Assembly (NCBI GenBank): GCA_005888095.1
Contig: VBKF01000110.1
Span: 1-64,000, forward strand
Source of the DNA: Deltaproteobacteria bacterium
GTDB lineage: Bacteria; Desulfobacterota; Binatia; DP-6
Reading direction: 5' to 3'
DNA length: 64,000 nt
Part shown: piece by piece, positions 33,973-43,990 of the stretch
Position numbering within the stretch: position 1 is the stretch's first letter
How the letters are laid out: each line of letters begins with the position of its first letter
Notes under the pieces: generated by a model
Told to the model about the DNA's origin: nothing
Databases searched by the model: none
The model's input: the letters and a program-made list of their open reading frames with translations, nothing else
Program-made: the position numbers and the translations under genes

Positions 33973-35246
33973 TTCCATGCGCTCGCGGTGCCACGCTCGT
34001 TGCTCTCGTTGCACTGCCCGTGGCGGCGCGCGCGGCGGCGCCGACCTTCAGCGTCGACTACGTGGTCACCATCGGCCGCGGGGACCCGGGGCACGCGCAC
34101 GTGCGCTGGCTGCTGGCGGGCATCGACGAGATCGAGGCCATCCGGCTCGTCTTCCGCGACGAGCGCACGACCCGGGTGACCGGTACGGGCACGCTCGTCT
34201 GGCACGACCGCACGCTCCTCTGGACGCCCGGGGGGCCGTACGCACACCTCGCCTACACGGTGGCCATCGATCACCGCCGGCCGCCCGGCACGCACTTCGA
34301 CAGCCACGCCGAGCGCGACTGGGTCGCGACGCGCGCGCTGCACCTCTTTCCGGAGATCAACGTCCGCTTCCGCCCCGGCACCGTGCGGGCGAAGTCGCGA
34401 GCGCGGCTCGTCTTCCGGCTGCCGCGGGGCTGGCGCGTTGCCGCGGCGGCGCGCCGGCTCGCGGACGACACCTTCGCGGTCGAAGAGCCGGCGAAGCGGT
34501 TCGACCGCCCGCGCGGCTGGTTCGCGCTCGGCCGTATCGCCCGACACAGCCGGCTGATCGCCGGCCTGCCGGTGACCGTCGCCGTCGCGCCGGGCTCCGC
34601 CCTCGACGCGCGGCGCCTGCTCCGTCTGTACGCGCGCACCCTCCCCCTTCTCGCGTCCGTCCTCGGTCCGCCGCCGCCGCGCCTCCTCGTGGTGAGCGCA
34701 CCCGATCCGATGTGGCACGGGGGCCTTTCGGGCGAGGATTCCTTCTTCGTGAACGGCCACATCCCGCTCCGCTCCGCGGACAAGACGAGCACCTACCTGC
34801 ACGAGCTCTTCCACGTCTGGCAGCCCTTTCGCCCGAAGGCCGACGGACGCTGGATCTCCGAAGGGCTCGCGGAGTATTACTCGCTCGCGCTCCAGCATCG
34901 TGCGGGGCGGCTCTCCGACCGGAGCTTCGCGCGCGGCATCCGCCTGTTCGCCCGCTACGGCCGCTGGGGCGTCGACCTCTCGCGCACCCGGCACCCGGCC
35001 GCGCTCAACAACAGCGCCCCGCTCGTCATGTATTGGATCGATCGGGAGATCCGGCGCGTGACGGATGGGCATCGGACGCTCGACGACGCCGTGCGTACGC
35101 TCGCCGACGAGCGGGCGCGGCTCTCGACGGCAAGCTTTCTGCGCGCCGTCAATCGGACGGCCAACCGCGATTTCACGCCGCTTTTCCGTCGCCACGTCTA
35201 CCGCGGCGAACGGCCGCCGGTGGCCGAGATACCTGCCGGGAATTGA
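33969..35246 (+). CDS. Secreted M61-like metallopeptidase
   Basis: A 425-residue protein with a signal peptide (about residues 1-23, LVALVALPVAARAAA). The zinc site is HELFHVW (His278, Glu279, His282), with a third ligand in ISEGLAEY (Glu298), the gluzincin arrangement of the glycyl aminopeptidase (M61) group. The N-terminal 230 residues are beta-rich. Spacing between HExxH and the third ligand is a little short compared with classical families. The ATG overlaps the nrtR stop as ATGA, yet a functional link with NAD metabolism is not evident. Confidence 0.75.
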   Translation: MIPCARGATLVALVALPVAARAAAPTFSVDYVVTIGRGDPGHAHVRWLLAGIDEIEAIRLVFRDERTTRVTGTGTLVWHDRTLLWTPGGPYAHLAYTVAIDHRRPPGTHFDSHAERDWVATRALHLFPEINVRFRPGTVRAKSRARLVFRLPRGWRVAAAARRLADDTFAVEEPAKRFDRPRGWFALGRIARHSRLIAGLPVTVAVAPGSALDARRLLRLYARTLPLLASVLGPPPPRLLVVSAPDPMWHGGLSGEDSFFVNGHIPLRSADKTSTYLHELFHVWQPFRPKADGRWISEGLAEYYSLALQHRAGRLSDRSFARGIRLFARYGRWGVDLSRTRHPAALNNSAPLVMYWIDREIRRVTDGHRTLDDAVRTLADERARLSTASFLRAVNRTANRDFTPLFRRHVYRGERPPVAEIPAGN

Positions 35247-35271
35247 CCGCCTGGCGCGGCGCGCGCACAAT
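35243..35271 (+). promoter_or_regulatory. otsA promoter with ultra-short leader
   Basis: TTGACC (35243-35248) and CACAAT (35266-35271) have a 17-base spacer. Transcription should start near 35278, only about four bases before the otsA ATG at 35282. The -35 overlaps the stop of the peptidase gene. Confidence 0.55.
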
Positions 35272-35281
35272 AGGCAGCCGC

Positions 35282-36697
<1,416 letters not shown>

Positions 36698-36710
36698 CCT
36701 CGACCCTCCC

Positions 36711-37382
36711 GTGCCGACCGTCGCTCGCGAACCCTTCCGCTTCTGGACCCGGCTGACGCTCACCAAGCTCACCGGCCGCCGAGCGGCCGACCTCGCCGAG
36801 CTGGTCGAGCAACTGCGCACGGTGCCGCCCTCGGTCGTCTTCCACCACACGCATCACTTCCTCGTGCAGCATCAGCACCTGTCGCCCGAGCCGCCCAACG
36901 ACTTCGCCTTCTGGGTGACGAACGTGATCCAGGAGGATCAGCTCGGCGAGCGCCTGGCGGCGATCGACACGGTCCAGTTCGCGCACCTCCGCGAGCTGCG
37001 CGACCGCATCGTCGAGGTGATCGACGCCTACCTCGAGCAGCGCAAGGAGCTGCGCGCGGCGCCGGCCGGCGAGGAGTTCCACTTCATGGATGCCGTGTCG
37101 TTCACGCTCCCCACGCGCTATCAGGCGTGGACGCTCGCCGAGTTTGCCGAGGCGCTCCGGCACGTCGGCAGCGCCACGATCGCCTATCATCTCTTCGAAG
37201 CCCGCCTGCGGGTCGGCTCGGACGACAACGACTTCTCGCGCTGGCTCGAGCAGGAGCTCGGCGAGCGGGAGCTCGCCCCGGCGATCCGCAAGCTCGACCC
37301 CTACACGCACACGACCGACGGCCTCCGGCAGCGCCTGATCGGCCTGATCGAGCAGCGCATCCGGGCGGAGACGCGCCGATGA
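36711..37382 (+). CDS. DUF5752 family protein
   Basis: A 223-residue soluble helical protein starting with GTG at 36711 (MPTVAREPFRFWTR). It contains a His-rich stretch (VVFHHTHHFLVQHQHL, residues 44-59) and FHFMDAVSFTLP. It matches the uncharacterised DUF5752 family, which is often found beside trehalose or glucosylglycerol genes. It may assist or regulate the flanking enzymes. It lies 13 bases after otsA and overlaps treT by four bases as ATGA. Confidence 0.75.
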   Translation: MPTVAREPFRFWTRLTLTKLTGRRAADLAELVEQLRTVPPSVVFHHTHHFLVQHQHLSPEPPNDFAFWVTNVIQEDQLGERLAAIDTVQFAHLRELRDRIVEVIDAYLEQRKELRAAPAGEEFHFMDAVSFTLPTRYQAWTLAEFAEALRHVGSATIAYHLFEARLRVGSDDNDFSRWLEQELGERELAPAIRKLDPYTHTTDGLRQRLIGLIEQRIRAETRR

Positions 37383-38620
37383 CCGGCGGCCTCGACGCCT
37401 ACGCGCCGTTCGTCGGCAGCGGGACGATCGAGGAGCTCAGGCTCCTCGGCGAGCAGCTCCGCGGCCGGCGCGTGCAGAACATCAACTCGACCGCGGTCGG
37501 GGGCGGGGTCGCCGAGATCCTGAACCGGCTGATCCCGCTGCTCCGTGAGGTGGGCATCGACGCGCGCTGGGACGTCATGCGCGGCGGGGACGAGTTCTTC
37601 GCCGTCACCAAGGCGATCCACAACGGCCTCCACGGCAAGCCCGTATCCCTCGGCGAGCACGACGTCGAGATCTTCCGCCAGACCACGGAGCAGAATCTTC
37701 GCACGCTCGATCTCTCGGACGACATCGTGTTCATCCACGACCCGCAGCCGGCGGGATTCATCCAGCGGCGCGCGCCCGGCTCCCGCTGGATCTGGCGTTG
37801 CCACATCGACCTGTCCTCGCCGTGGCCCGCGGTGTGGGACTTCGTGCGCGCGTGGGTCGAGCGGTACGACGTGGCGGTCTTCTCGGCGCCGCAGTTCTCG
37901 CGCACGCTGCCCATCGATCAGGTGCTCATCTCGCCGTCGATCGACCCGCTCGCCGACAAGAACCGAGAGCTCGACCCGCACACGATCGAGTCGGTGGTGG
38001 CGGGCCTCGGCATCGACCCGTCGCGCCCCCTGGTCACGCAGGTCTCACGCTTCGACCGGCTGAAGGACCCGGTCGGGGTGATCGAGGCCTTCCAGCTCGC
38101 TCGCAAGTACAACGACGCGCAGCTCCTGCTCGTCGGCGGCTCGGCCACCGACGACCCCGAAGGCCGCGAAGTGCTCGCCGAGTGCCGCGAGCGCGCCGCG
38201 GGCGATCCCGACGTCCACGTCGTGGAGCTGCCGCCGACCGCCAACATCGAGATCAACGCGATCCAGCGGGCGTCGACGGTGATCCTCCAAAAGTCGCTGC
38301 GCGAAGGGTTCGGGCTGACCGTCTCCGAAGCGCTGTGGAAGGGGAAGCCGGTGATCGCCGGCGCCGTCGGCGGCATCCCGCTCCAGATCACGCACAAGTA
38401 CTCGGGCATCCTGACCCACACCGTCGAGGGGACGGCCTACTGGATCAAGCAGCTGCTCAACGCCCCCGACTTCGCACGCCGCCTCGGCGAGAACGGCCGC
38501 GAGCACGTGCGCCAGAACTTCCTGCTCACGCGCCACCTGCGCGACTACATGCTGCTCTTCCTCTACCTCGACCACCTGGGCGAGAGCCTGATCTCGCTCG
38601 AGCCGGACGGCCGCCGGTAG
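37379..38620 (+). CDS. treT: Trehalose synthase (TreT-type GT4 glycosyltransferase)
   Basis: A 413-residue GT-B glycosyltransferase that makes trehalose from NDP-glucose and glucose, reversibly. The N-terminus NINSTAVGGGVAEILNRLIP, the HIDLSSPW segment and the C-terminal LQKSLREGFGLTVSEALWKG, with the GT4 EX7E motif, match the TreT family. It completes the otsA-DUF5752-treT operon; two trehalose routes would therefore be encoded together. It converges with the next gene with only six bases between stops. Confidence 0.92.
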   Translation: MTGGLDAYAPFVGSGTIEELRLLGEQLRGRRVQNINSTAVGGGVAEILNRLIPLLREVGIDARWDVMRGGDEFFAVTKAIHNGLHGKPVSLGEHDVEIFRQTTEQNLRTLDLSDDIVFIHDPQPAGFIQRRAPGSRWIWRCHIDLSSPWPAVWDFVRAWVERYDVAVFSAPQFSRTLPIDQVLISPSIDPLADKNRELDPHTIESVVAGLGIDPSRPLVTQVSRFDRLKDPVGVIEAFQLARKYNDAQLLLVGGSATDDPEGREVLAECRERAAGDPDVHVVELPPTANIEINAIQRASTVILQKSLREGFGLTVSEALWKGKPVIAGAVGGIPLQITHKYSGILTHTVEGTAYWIKQLLNAPDFARRLGENGREHVRQNFLLTRHLRDYMLLFLYLDHLGESLISLEPDGRR

Positions 38621-38626
38621 TCGCCG

Positions 38627-39238
38627 TCAGGCCGCCGTCCGCGAATCCTCCTCCCGCTCCTCCCGGCGCGCACAGATGCGCAGGATGCGGATGCGCGAGA
38701 GCCCGAAGTGCGCGGCCAGCGCGCGGTGTGTCCAGCCGGCCTGGCGGAGGCTGCGGATCTCCTCGTCGCGCTCCGCCTTCAGGCGGCTCGCCAGGCCGCA
38801 GGAGAGGATCGAGACTTTCGAGACGCTGATGCCGAAGGTCTCCGCCACGACGCGGAGGGGTTGACCGGATCGGATCATCTTCACGATGTCGTCCTCGGCG
38901 GGCCGATCGCGCCTTGCCCGCCGGACCGCGGTCGGCTGCCCGCCGGCGAAGGGAATGACGGGCGCATTGCGCAGCAGCCGCTCGCGCAACGAACCCGCAT
39001 CGAGGCCGATGCCGTCGCAGAGGTTATCGAACGAGAACGGCCAGCGCGCGTCGCCTGCGGCGACCCACTCGCGGGCCTCGGCGGCCAGCTGCGGCCGCTC
39101 GCGGGTCGGCCCGATCTCACCGGCCAGGCAGCGGATGGCGTCCTCGAGCACCGCGAGCATCAGCTCGCGCTCGCCGCAGGCGGGACCATTGCGATGGGTG
39201 GACGCGTCGGGGGGGGCTTGTCGCAGTTCTCGTATCAT
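38627..39238 (-). CDS. Putative HTH DNA-binding protein
   Basis: A 203-residue protein. Its C-terminal half contains two helix-turn-helix-like segments, SGQPLRVVAETFGISVSKVS (about residues 128-147) and RQAGWTHRALAAHFGLSRIR (about 167-186), of the resolvase/sigma-70 region-4 type. The N-terminal part includes LMLAVLEDAIRCLAG and WPFSFDNLCDGIGLDAGSL. No family is certain. The ATG at 39238 has AAAGGAG twelve bases upstream, a long but usable distance. It diverges from the Crp-type gene. Confidence 0.6.
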   Translation of the reverse strand: MIRELRQAPPDASTHRNGPACGERELMLAVLEDAIRCLAGEIGPTRERPQLAAEAREWVAAGDARWPFSFDNLCDGIGLDAGSLRERLLRNAPVIPFAGGQPTAVRRARRDRPAEDDIVKMIRSGQPLRVVAETFGISVSKVSILSCGLASRLKAERDEEIRSLRQAGWTHRALAAHFGLSRIRILRICARREEREEDSRTAA

Positions 39239-39530
39239 CGGCGGACCGTGCTCCTTTCCTCGTCGTACTCTGCCGAGGTGAGTTCTCAGCCGGCAGGTTG
39301 GGGGGGGCCGGCGGTAAATATACGGGAGCTTTTGCGACAAAACCCGGGACATGAAAAGGACCTTGGTCCGAAATCGCCGACTTTATCTGGAAAGCGGGAG
39401 CGCAATTCGGTGCACAACCGCCCCACGCCGCGCAGCGTCGAAGGTCCGGCGTGTGAGGATTCGCGGCTCTGCGCGCGGAAGAGCCCCATGCAGACAGGCG
39501 ACGCGGGCTGGCGTAGGATCGACGTCGGCC
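39239..39530. promoter_or_regulatory. Divergent intergenic region between two regulators
   Basis: About 290 bases, relatively A+T rich for this window around 39305-39375. It contains GGACCTTGGTCC at 39359-39370, a short palindrome. An in-frame extension of the Crp-type gene starts at 39351 but codes an Arg-rich sequence and is not preferred. No RNA gene is seen. Confidence 0.35.
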
Positions 39531-40271
39531 GTGGAATCGGTTCTGATTTCCAGTCCTTGGCGCGACGTGGTCGCGCCGCTCGCCGGCGATCGATCGCTGC
39601 GCGGTCTCGCGGCGATGAAGCGGCTGCGCACCGATCAGCGCGAAGCGCTGCACGCGCGGCTCAGCGTCCGCGAGTACCGCCGCGGCGAGACCGTCTATCG
39701 CCCTGGCGGTCATGCCCGCAGCCTGTATGTCGTGCTGGCGGGTGTCGCGCGTCTCTCGATCCCCGCGCCGAACGGTCGCAGCGTGCTGATCCATCTCCTG
39801 CCTGCGGGCGAGATCTTCGGGCACACGGCGCTGGTCGAGGGCGGCGCGCCGCACATCTTCGAGGCGGCGGCGTACACCGACCTCCGGCTCGGCCGCGTGG
39901 CGAGCGATGATTTCTTCGAAGTCATGGCCGGCGGGCGCGCGCCCGAGGTGCGCGTGCTGGTCTCGATGCTCACCGAGCGCTGGATCAGCCTCGTCCAGCG
40001 TCTGGCGCGTTTCCTCGCCCAGGATCTCCAGGCGCGCGTCGCGGCGTCTCTCATCGAAGTCGTGCGCGGCTTCGGCGTGGAGGACACCCGCGGCCACATG
40101 CTGTCGCTCCGCATCACGCAGGACACGATCGCCGACCTCTCGGCGGGCAGCGTCCGCAAGGTGAACGCCGTGCTCCGTCGTTTCGAGCGCGACGGGCTCG
40201 TCCGCAAGGAGCACGGACGGATCGTGCTGCCGGACGTCGGCGCGCTCGAAGCGCTCGCGCTCGGGGGCTGA
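39531..40271 (+). CDS. Crp/Fnr-type transcription regulator
   Basis: A 246-residue regulator. Residues 15-135 are a cyclic-nucleotide-binding-fold domain (VYRPGGHARSLYVVLAGVA) and 160-235 are the Crp-type helix-turn-helix (RITQDTIADLSAGSVRKVNA). The phosphate-binding cassette reads IFGHTALVEGGAPHIFEAAA, lacking the Glu and the PR(S/T)A arginine that bind cAMP, so cAMP is probably not the ligand. No Fnr-type cysteine cluster is present. The GTG at 39531 gives a normal length; ATG at 39351 would add 60 Arg-rich residues. Confidence 0.85.
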   Translation: MESVLISSPWRDVVAPLAGDRSLRGLAAMKRLRTDQREALHARLSVREYRRGETVYRPGGHARSLYVVLAGVARLSIPAPNGRSVLIHLLPAGEIFGHTALVEGGAPHIFEAAAYTDLRLGRVASDDFFEVMAGGRAPEVRVLVSMLTERWISLVQRLARFLAQDLQARVAASLIEVVRGFGVEDTRGHMLSLRITQDTIADLSAGSVRKVNAVLRRFERDGLVRKEHGRIVLPDVGALEALALGG

Positions 40272-40334
40272 CGCCGCCGCGCCGCTCGCTTGCCCGTCCT
40301 ACCGACGTCAGGTAGAGAAGAGCGCGCCCGAGCC

Positions 40335-41339
40335 ATGGCCACCGCTTCCCGCATGCGGCCGCCGGCAGGCAGCAGGCCGCGCGCCGCCAGCCCGAACCTG
40401 ACCGCGTTGCTCGTGCTCGACGCGCTCCGCACGTGGGTCCTCCCGGCGGCCGCGAGTGCCGTCATCGTCGCCGCCGCGGCGCTCTCGGCGGCGGGGCTGG
40501 TGTCGGGCGCCGGGGCGCTGGCGTGGGCGATCGTCGCGGCGCTCGTGCTGTTGCTCTACATCGGCGAGCGCCCGCTGCTCGCGCCCGACGCGCCCCGCCG
40601 CGACCAGGCCCTGGGGGCGGTCCTCGGTGTCGTCTGGCTCGCCACCTGCTACCTCCCCTTCTATACACGCATCTTCCCCGGCGCGCCGCTGATCGATGCG
40701 GTGGAGGTCCAGGCGAACGGCAGCGGACTCCCGGTGCGCATCCCGGCCGCCGGGCACCGCGCGATCGACCTCGTGCTCGAGGGCAAGCTGCCGCCGAATC
40801 CCACCGGCGGCGCCCAGCCGCCCGTGCACTATCGGCTCACGCTCGAGGGCCAGGGCGTCCGGCGGGTCGTCGAGGGGCAGTTCGAGGACACCCTCAAGAC
40901 GCAGCGGCTCGGCCGTCGCGGGACCACGGTGGTACACCAATCACACAGCTCCGAGCTGCGGGTGCTCGGGAATCCGGGCGGCCAGGACCTCGCCGTCACG
41001 CAGCTCACCCTCGAGCCGCCGAGCGCGCCGGCCGTCACGCTCTCCGCCTTCGCGCACCCGCTGCCCGGCCCCGTGATCCTCGGGCTCTGCGCCGCGGCGT
41101 TGCTGGCTGCCGTCGTCGCCTTCGACCGGTTCGGCGCCGTTGCGGAAACCGACGGCGCGCTGACGCTCGCCACGGCCGCGGTGGTCGGCGCGGCGGTCAT
41201 CTTCTGGACGAGCAACGCCGTCCATCCCGACTTCCGTACCCTCGTTGGCTCGGCGATCTTCGGGGGCCCGGTGGGGTTCGCGGCCGGCGCCCTCCTGTGG
41301 TGGGTCGCCAAGAAGCTCATTGCCCGGCCGGCGCGCTGA
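40335..41339 (+). CDS. Membrane protein of unknown function
   Basis: A 334-residue protein with two or three N-terminal transmembrane helices (about residues 35-110), a periplasmic beta-rich domain (about 125-245) and three C-terminal helices (about 250-330). The N-terminus is rich in Arg and Pro. No family is recognised. The ATG at 40335 (MATASRMRPPAG) is chosen; an earlier ATG at 40290 is possible. The next gene overlaps its end by about 20 bases, which suggests joint function with the lysylphosphatidylglycerol-synthase-like membrane protein. Confidence 0.6.
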   Translation: MATASRMRPPAGSRPRAASPNLTALLVLDALRTWVLPAAASAVIVAAAALSAAGLVSGAGALAWAIVAALVLLLYIGERPLLAPDAPRRDQALGAVLGVVWLATCYLPFYTRIFPGAPLIDAVEVQANGSGLPVRIPAAGHRAIDLVLEGKLPPNPTGGAQPPVHYRLTLEGQGVRRVVEGQFEDTLKTQRLGRRGTTVVHQSHSSELRVLGNPGGQDLAVTQLTLEPPSAPAVTLSAFAHPLPGPVILGLCAAALLAAVVAFDRFGAVAETDGALTLATAAVVGAAVIFWTSNAVHPDFRTLVGSAIFGGPVGFAAGALLWWVAKKLIARPAR

Positions 41340-42399
41340 GGCGGGCGGCCGACGCCGCCGGCTCTTCATCCTGGCGACGATGGGGGTCGGGCTCGGCCTT
41401 CTCGTCCTGCTCGTGCTGCTCTCCGACGGCCGGGAACTCCTGCGCACCGCGGCGAACATCGAGCCCGCGCTGCTGGCGCTGCCGGTCGCGTTGACGGTCC
41501 TGTCCTACGCCGCCATGTCGCGCTCCTACCAGGGGATCGCCGAGGCGGCCGGCTGCCGCCTCGGCTTCGGCGAGTGGCTGCGCATCACCTTCGTGTCGAA
41601 CACGGTCAACTACCTGGTGACCAGCGGGGGGCTCTCGGGCTTCGCGGTGCGGATGTACCTCCTCTCGCAGCGCGGCATTCCCTCGGGACGCGCCGTGCTC
41701 ATCTCGCTCGTGCAGACGTTCCTCACCAACTTCACGCTGCTGTTCTTCATCGCGATCGGGTTCGCCACCCTCGTCCTGCGCCACCACCTCGAGCCGGCGG
41801 CGCTCGGCGCGGCCAGCACCGGCGTGGCCGTGTTCGCCGGCCTGCTCGCCTACGGGATCCTGCTCGTCTACCATCGGCGGCTCCGCCGCCGCACGCTGCT
41901 CTTCCTGGCCGACGCGGCGCATCGCGTCCTGCGCCGGCTGGTGCCGCGCTGGACGCCGCGCCGCGTGGGGCTCTGGCGCTTCCAGCACAACCTGAACGAG
42001 GGGCTCGAGTTTCTCTTCTCGCGCAAGGACCGGATGCTCGGCCCGGCGGCCTGGATCACGCTCGACTGGGCGCTCACCATCACGATCCTGTGGAGCGCGT
42101 TCCGTTCCGTGCACTACCCGATCGCCCCCGGGCTGGTGGTGATCGGCTTCGGCGTCGGCATCCTCTTCTCGCTCGTGTCCCTCGTGCCCGGCGGGCTCGG
42201 GGTCATGGAGGGCTCGATGACCGCCGTGTTCGTGAGCCTCTCGGTGCCGCTCGAGCCCGCCGTGGTCGCCGTGCTCATCTTCCGCCTCGCGTACTACGTG
42301 ATACCGTTGCTGGTGAGCGTCGTGCTCTTCCACGGTGTGATGCTGCAGGCCGCTCGCGGCGTCGCCAGCTCGGCGCGCCCGATCTCCTCGCGCGTTTGA
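41320..42399 (+). CDS. Lysylphosphatidylglycerol synthase-like membrane protein (UPF0104/AglD)
   Basis: A 359-residue integral membrane protein with about eight helices and the pattern SNTVNYLVTSGGLSGFAVRM and VSLVPGGLGVMEGSM, typical of the MprF/AglD flippase-like transmembrane family. It lacks the soluble aminoacyltransferase domain of MprF, so it may be a lipid flippase or a glycolipid-related factor. The start is uncertain: TTG at 41320 keeps the basic RRRR segment before helix 1; ATG at 41380 would begin inside that helix. The mlaE promoter overlaps the end of this gene. Confidence 0.78.
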   Translation: MPGRRAEAGGRRRRLFILATMGVGLGLLVLLVLLSDGRELLRTAANIEPALLALPVALTVLSYAAMSRSYQGIAEAAGCRLGFGEWLRITFVSNTVNYLVTSGGLSGFAVRMYLLSQRGIPSGRAVLISLVQTFLTNFTLLFFIAIGFATLVLRHHLEPAALGAASTGVAVFAGLLAYGILLVYHRRLRRRTLLFLADAAHRVLRRLVPRWTPRRVGLWRFQHNLNEGLEFLFSRKDRMLGPAAWITLDWALTITILWSAFRSVHYPIAPGLVVIGFGVGILFSLVSLVPGGLGVMEGSMTAVFVSLSVPLEPAVVAVLIFRLAYYVIPLLVSVVLFHGVMLQAARGVASSARPISSRV

Positions 42400-42424
42400 C
42401 AGGCCCTGACCCCGCCGATACTGG
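42396..42424 (+). promoter_or_regulatory. mlaE promoter with short leader
   Basis: TTGACA at 42396-42401 is followed by GATACT (42417-42422), a 15-base spacer, or TACTGG (42419-42424), 17 bases. Transcription would start within about five bases of the mlaE ATG at 42434. Confidence 0.5.
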
Positions 42425-42433
42425 TCTGAACTC

Positions 42434-43243
42434 ATGATCGGCGCGGAAGCGGCGCGCGCACCGGCGTCCACCCAGCGAGGGGCGCTCGCGTTTCCCGGCG
42501 TGCAGGCGCTGCTCGAGGGCCTTGGCGAGATGGCCCTGCTCAGCCGCGACGCGCTTCGCCAGCTGCTCGCGCGGCCGCCGGAATGGCGCCTCGTCGTCGA
42601 TCAGCTGGAGCAGATCGGCTGGCGGTCGCTGTCGATCGTGAACCTGACGGCGCTCTTCACGGGGATGGTGCTCGCGCTCCAGCTCGGGAACTACCTGGCC
42701 CGCTTCGGAGCGAAGATGTTCGTCTCGCGCATCGTCGGGATGTCGCTGGTCCGGGAGATGGGGCCCGTCCTCACTGCCTTGATGATCGGCGGCCGGGTGG
42801 GGGCGGGGATCACGGCGGAGCTCGGCTCGATGGCCGTCACCGAGCAGATCGACGCGGTCCGCGCCCTCGGAGCGAGCCCGATCCGCAATCTCGTCCTGCC
42901 CCGCATGCTCGCGATCGTCGTGATGCTGCCGGTCCTCACCGTCATCGGCGACCTCGTCGGCGTGCTCGGCGGCCTCTTCATCAGCGTGACCGAGCTGCGC
43001 GTCGGAGCCGACTTCTACCTGAACTCGCTCATTCAGGTGCTGCTCCTCGGCGACGTGGCCTCGGGCATCGGCAAGTCGTTCTTCTTCGCGTACTTCATCG
43101 GCATCATCGCGTGCCGCAACGGGCTCGGCACCACGGGGGGCGCCGACGGCGTCGGCCGCGCCACCACGGCGACGGTGGTCGCCGCCTCGATCACCGTGCT
43201 GGTCTCCGATTTCTTCCTGACCAAGCTCTTCCTGCTCACGTGA
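42434..43243 (+). CDS. mlaE: Mla/MCE lipid-transport permease MlaE
   Basis: A 269-residue permease of the outer-membrane lipid asymmetry (Mla) ABC system. The family signature is visible around MSLVREMGPVLTALMIGGRV, followed by GAGITAELGSMAVTEQIDA and LRVGADFY. Five to six helices are expected. The first 25 residues are Ala/Arg-rich. It starts a three-gene unit with the ATPase and the MCE protein; mlaB and mlaC are absent. Its end overlaps the ATPase start as GTGA. Confidence 0.95.
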   Translation: MIGAEAARAPASTQRGALAFPGVQALLEGLGEMALLSRDALRQLLARPPEWRLVVDQLEQIGWRSLSIVNLTALFTGMVLALQLGNYLARFGAKMFVSRIVGMSLVREMGPVLTALMIGGRVGAGITAELGSMAVTEQIDAVRALGASPIRNLVLPRMLAIVVMLPVLTVIGDLVGVLGGLFISVTELRVGADFYLNSLIQVLLLGDVASGIGKSFFFAYFIGIIACRNGLGTTGGADGVGRATTATVVAASITVLVSDFFLTKLFLLT

Positions 43244-43977
43244 CCGCCGCGCGCTACATCCGCTGCGCCGGGCTCGAGAAGACCTTCGGCGGCAAGCCCG
43301 TGCTGCGGGGACTCTCCCTCGACGTGCTCGCCGGGGAGACGCTCGTCATCCTCGGCGGCAGCGGCTCGGGCAAGAGCGTGCTGCTCAAGCACATGAACGC
43401 GCTGCTCAGGCCGGACGCCGGCAGGGTCGAAGTCGACGGCCAGGCGCTCGGGCCGCTCGGCGAGGACGAGCTCCGGTCCGTGCGGCGCAAGGTGGGCATG
43501 CTGTTCCAGCAGGGCGCGCTCTTCGACTCGCTCACCGTCGGCGAGAACGTCGCGTATCCGTTGCGCGAGCACCGGCTGCTGCCGCGCGCCGCGATCCCGG
43601 GCCGGGTGCGGGAGGCGCTCGCCATGGTCGACCTGGAAGGCATCGAGCCCCTCATGCCGGCCGAGCTCTCGGGCGGCATGCGCAAGCGGGCCGCCCTCGC
43701 CCGCGCGCTCGTCCTCGAGCCTCGGGTCCTTCTCTACGACGAGCCGACGACGGGCCTCGACCCGGTGGTCGGCGCCAAGATCAACCATCTGATCCGCGAC
43801 CTGCAGCGCCGGCTCGGCCTCACCTCCGTGGTGGTGACGCACGACCTCGCGAGCGCCTTCTTCGTCGCCGACCGCATCGCGTTCCTGCACGAGGGCACGA
43901 TCCGCTTCATCGGCACGCCCGAGGAGGCGCGCGCCGCGCGGGACCCCCGGCTGCACGAGTTCCTGACCGCCGCATGA
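43240..43977 (+). CDS. mlaF: Mla/MCE lipid-transport ATPase MlaF
   Basis: A 245-residue ABC ATPase. Walker A is GGSGSGKSV, Q-loop MLFQQGALFDSLTVGENV (the QQGALFDSL form is typical of MlaF), signature ELSGGMRKRAALARAL and Walker B VLLYDEPTTGLDP. It starts with GTG at 43240, overlapping the permease stop. It energises phospholipid transfer between inner and outer membranes with MlaE and the MCE protein. Confidence 0.95.
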   Translation: MTAARYIRCAGLEKTFGGKPVLRGLSLDVLAGETLVILGGSGSGKSVLLKHMNALLRPDAGRVEVDGQALGPLGEDELRSVRRKVGMLFQQGALFDSLTVGENVAYPLREHRLLPRAAIPGRVREALAMVDLEGIEPLMPAELSGGMRKRAALARALVLEPRVLLYDEPTTGLDPVVGAKINHLIRDLQRRLGLTSVVVTHDLASAFFVADRIAFLHEGTIRFIGTPEEARAARDPRLHEFLTAA

Positions 43978-43990
43978 AGGCGCGCGCGCG

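Noticed and set aside
41245..41319. Far-upstream start for the lysylphosphatidylglycerol-synthase-like protein
   Set aside because: It would overlap the preceding membrane-protein gene by about 95 bases and add a Ser/Arg-rich segment unlike the family.
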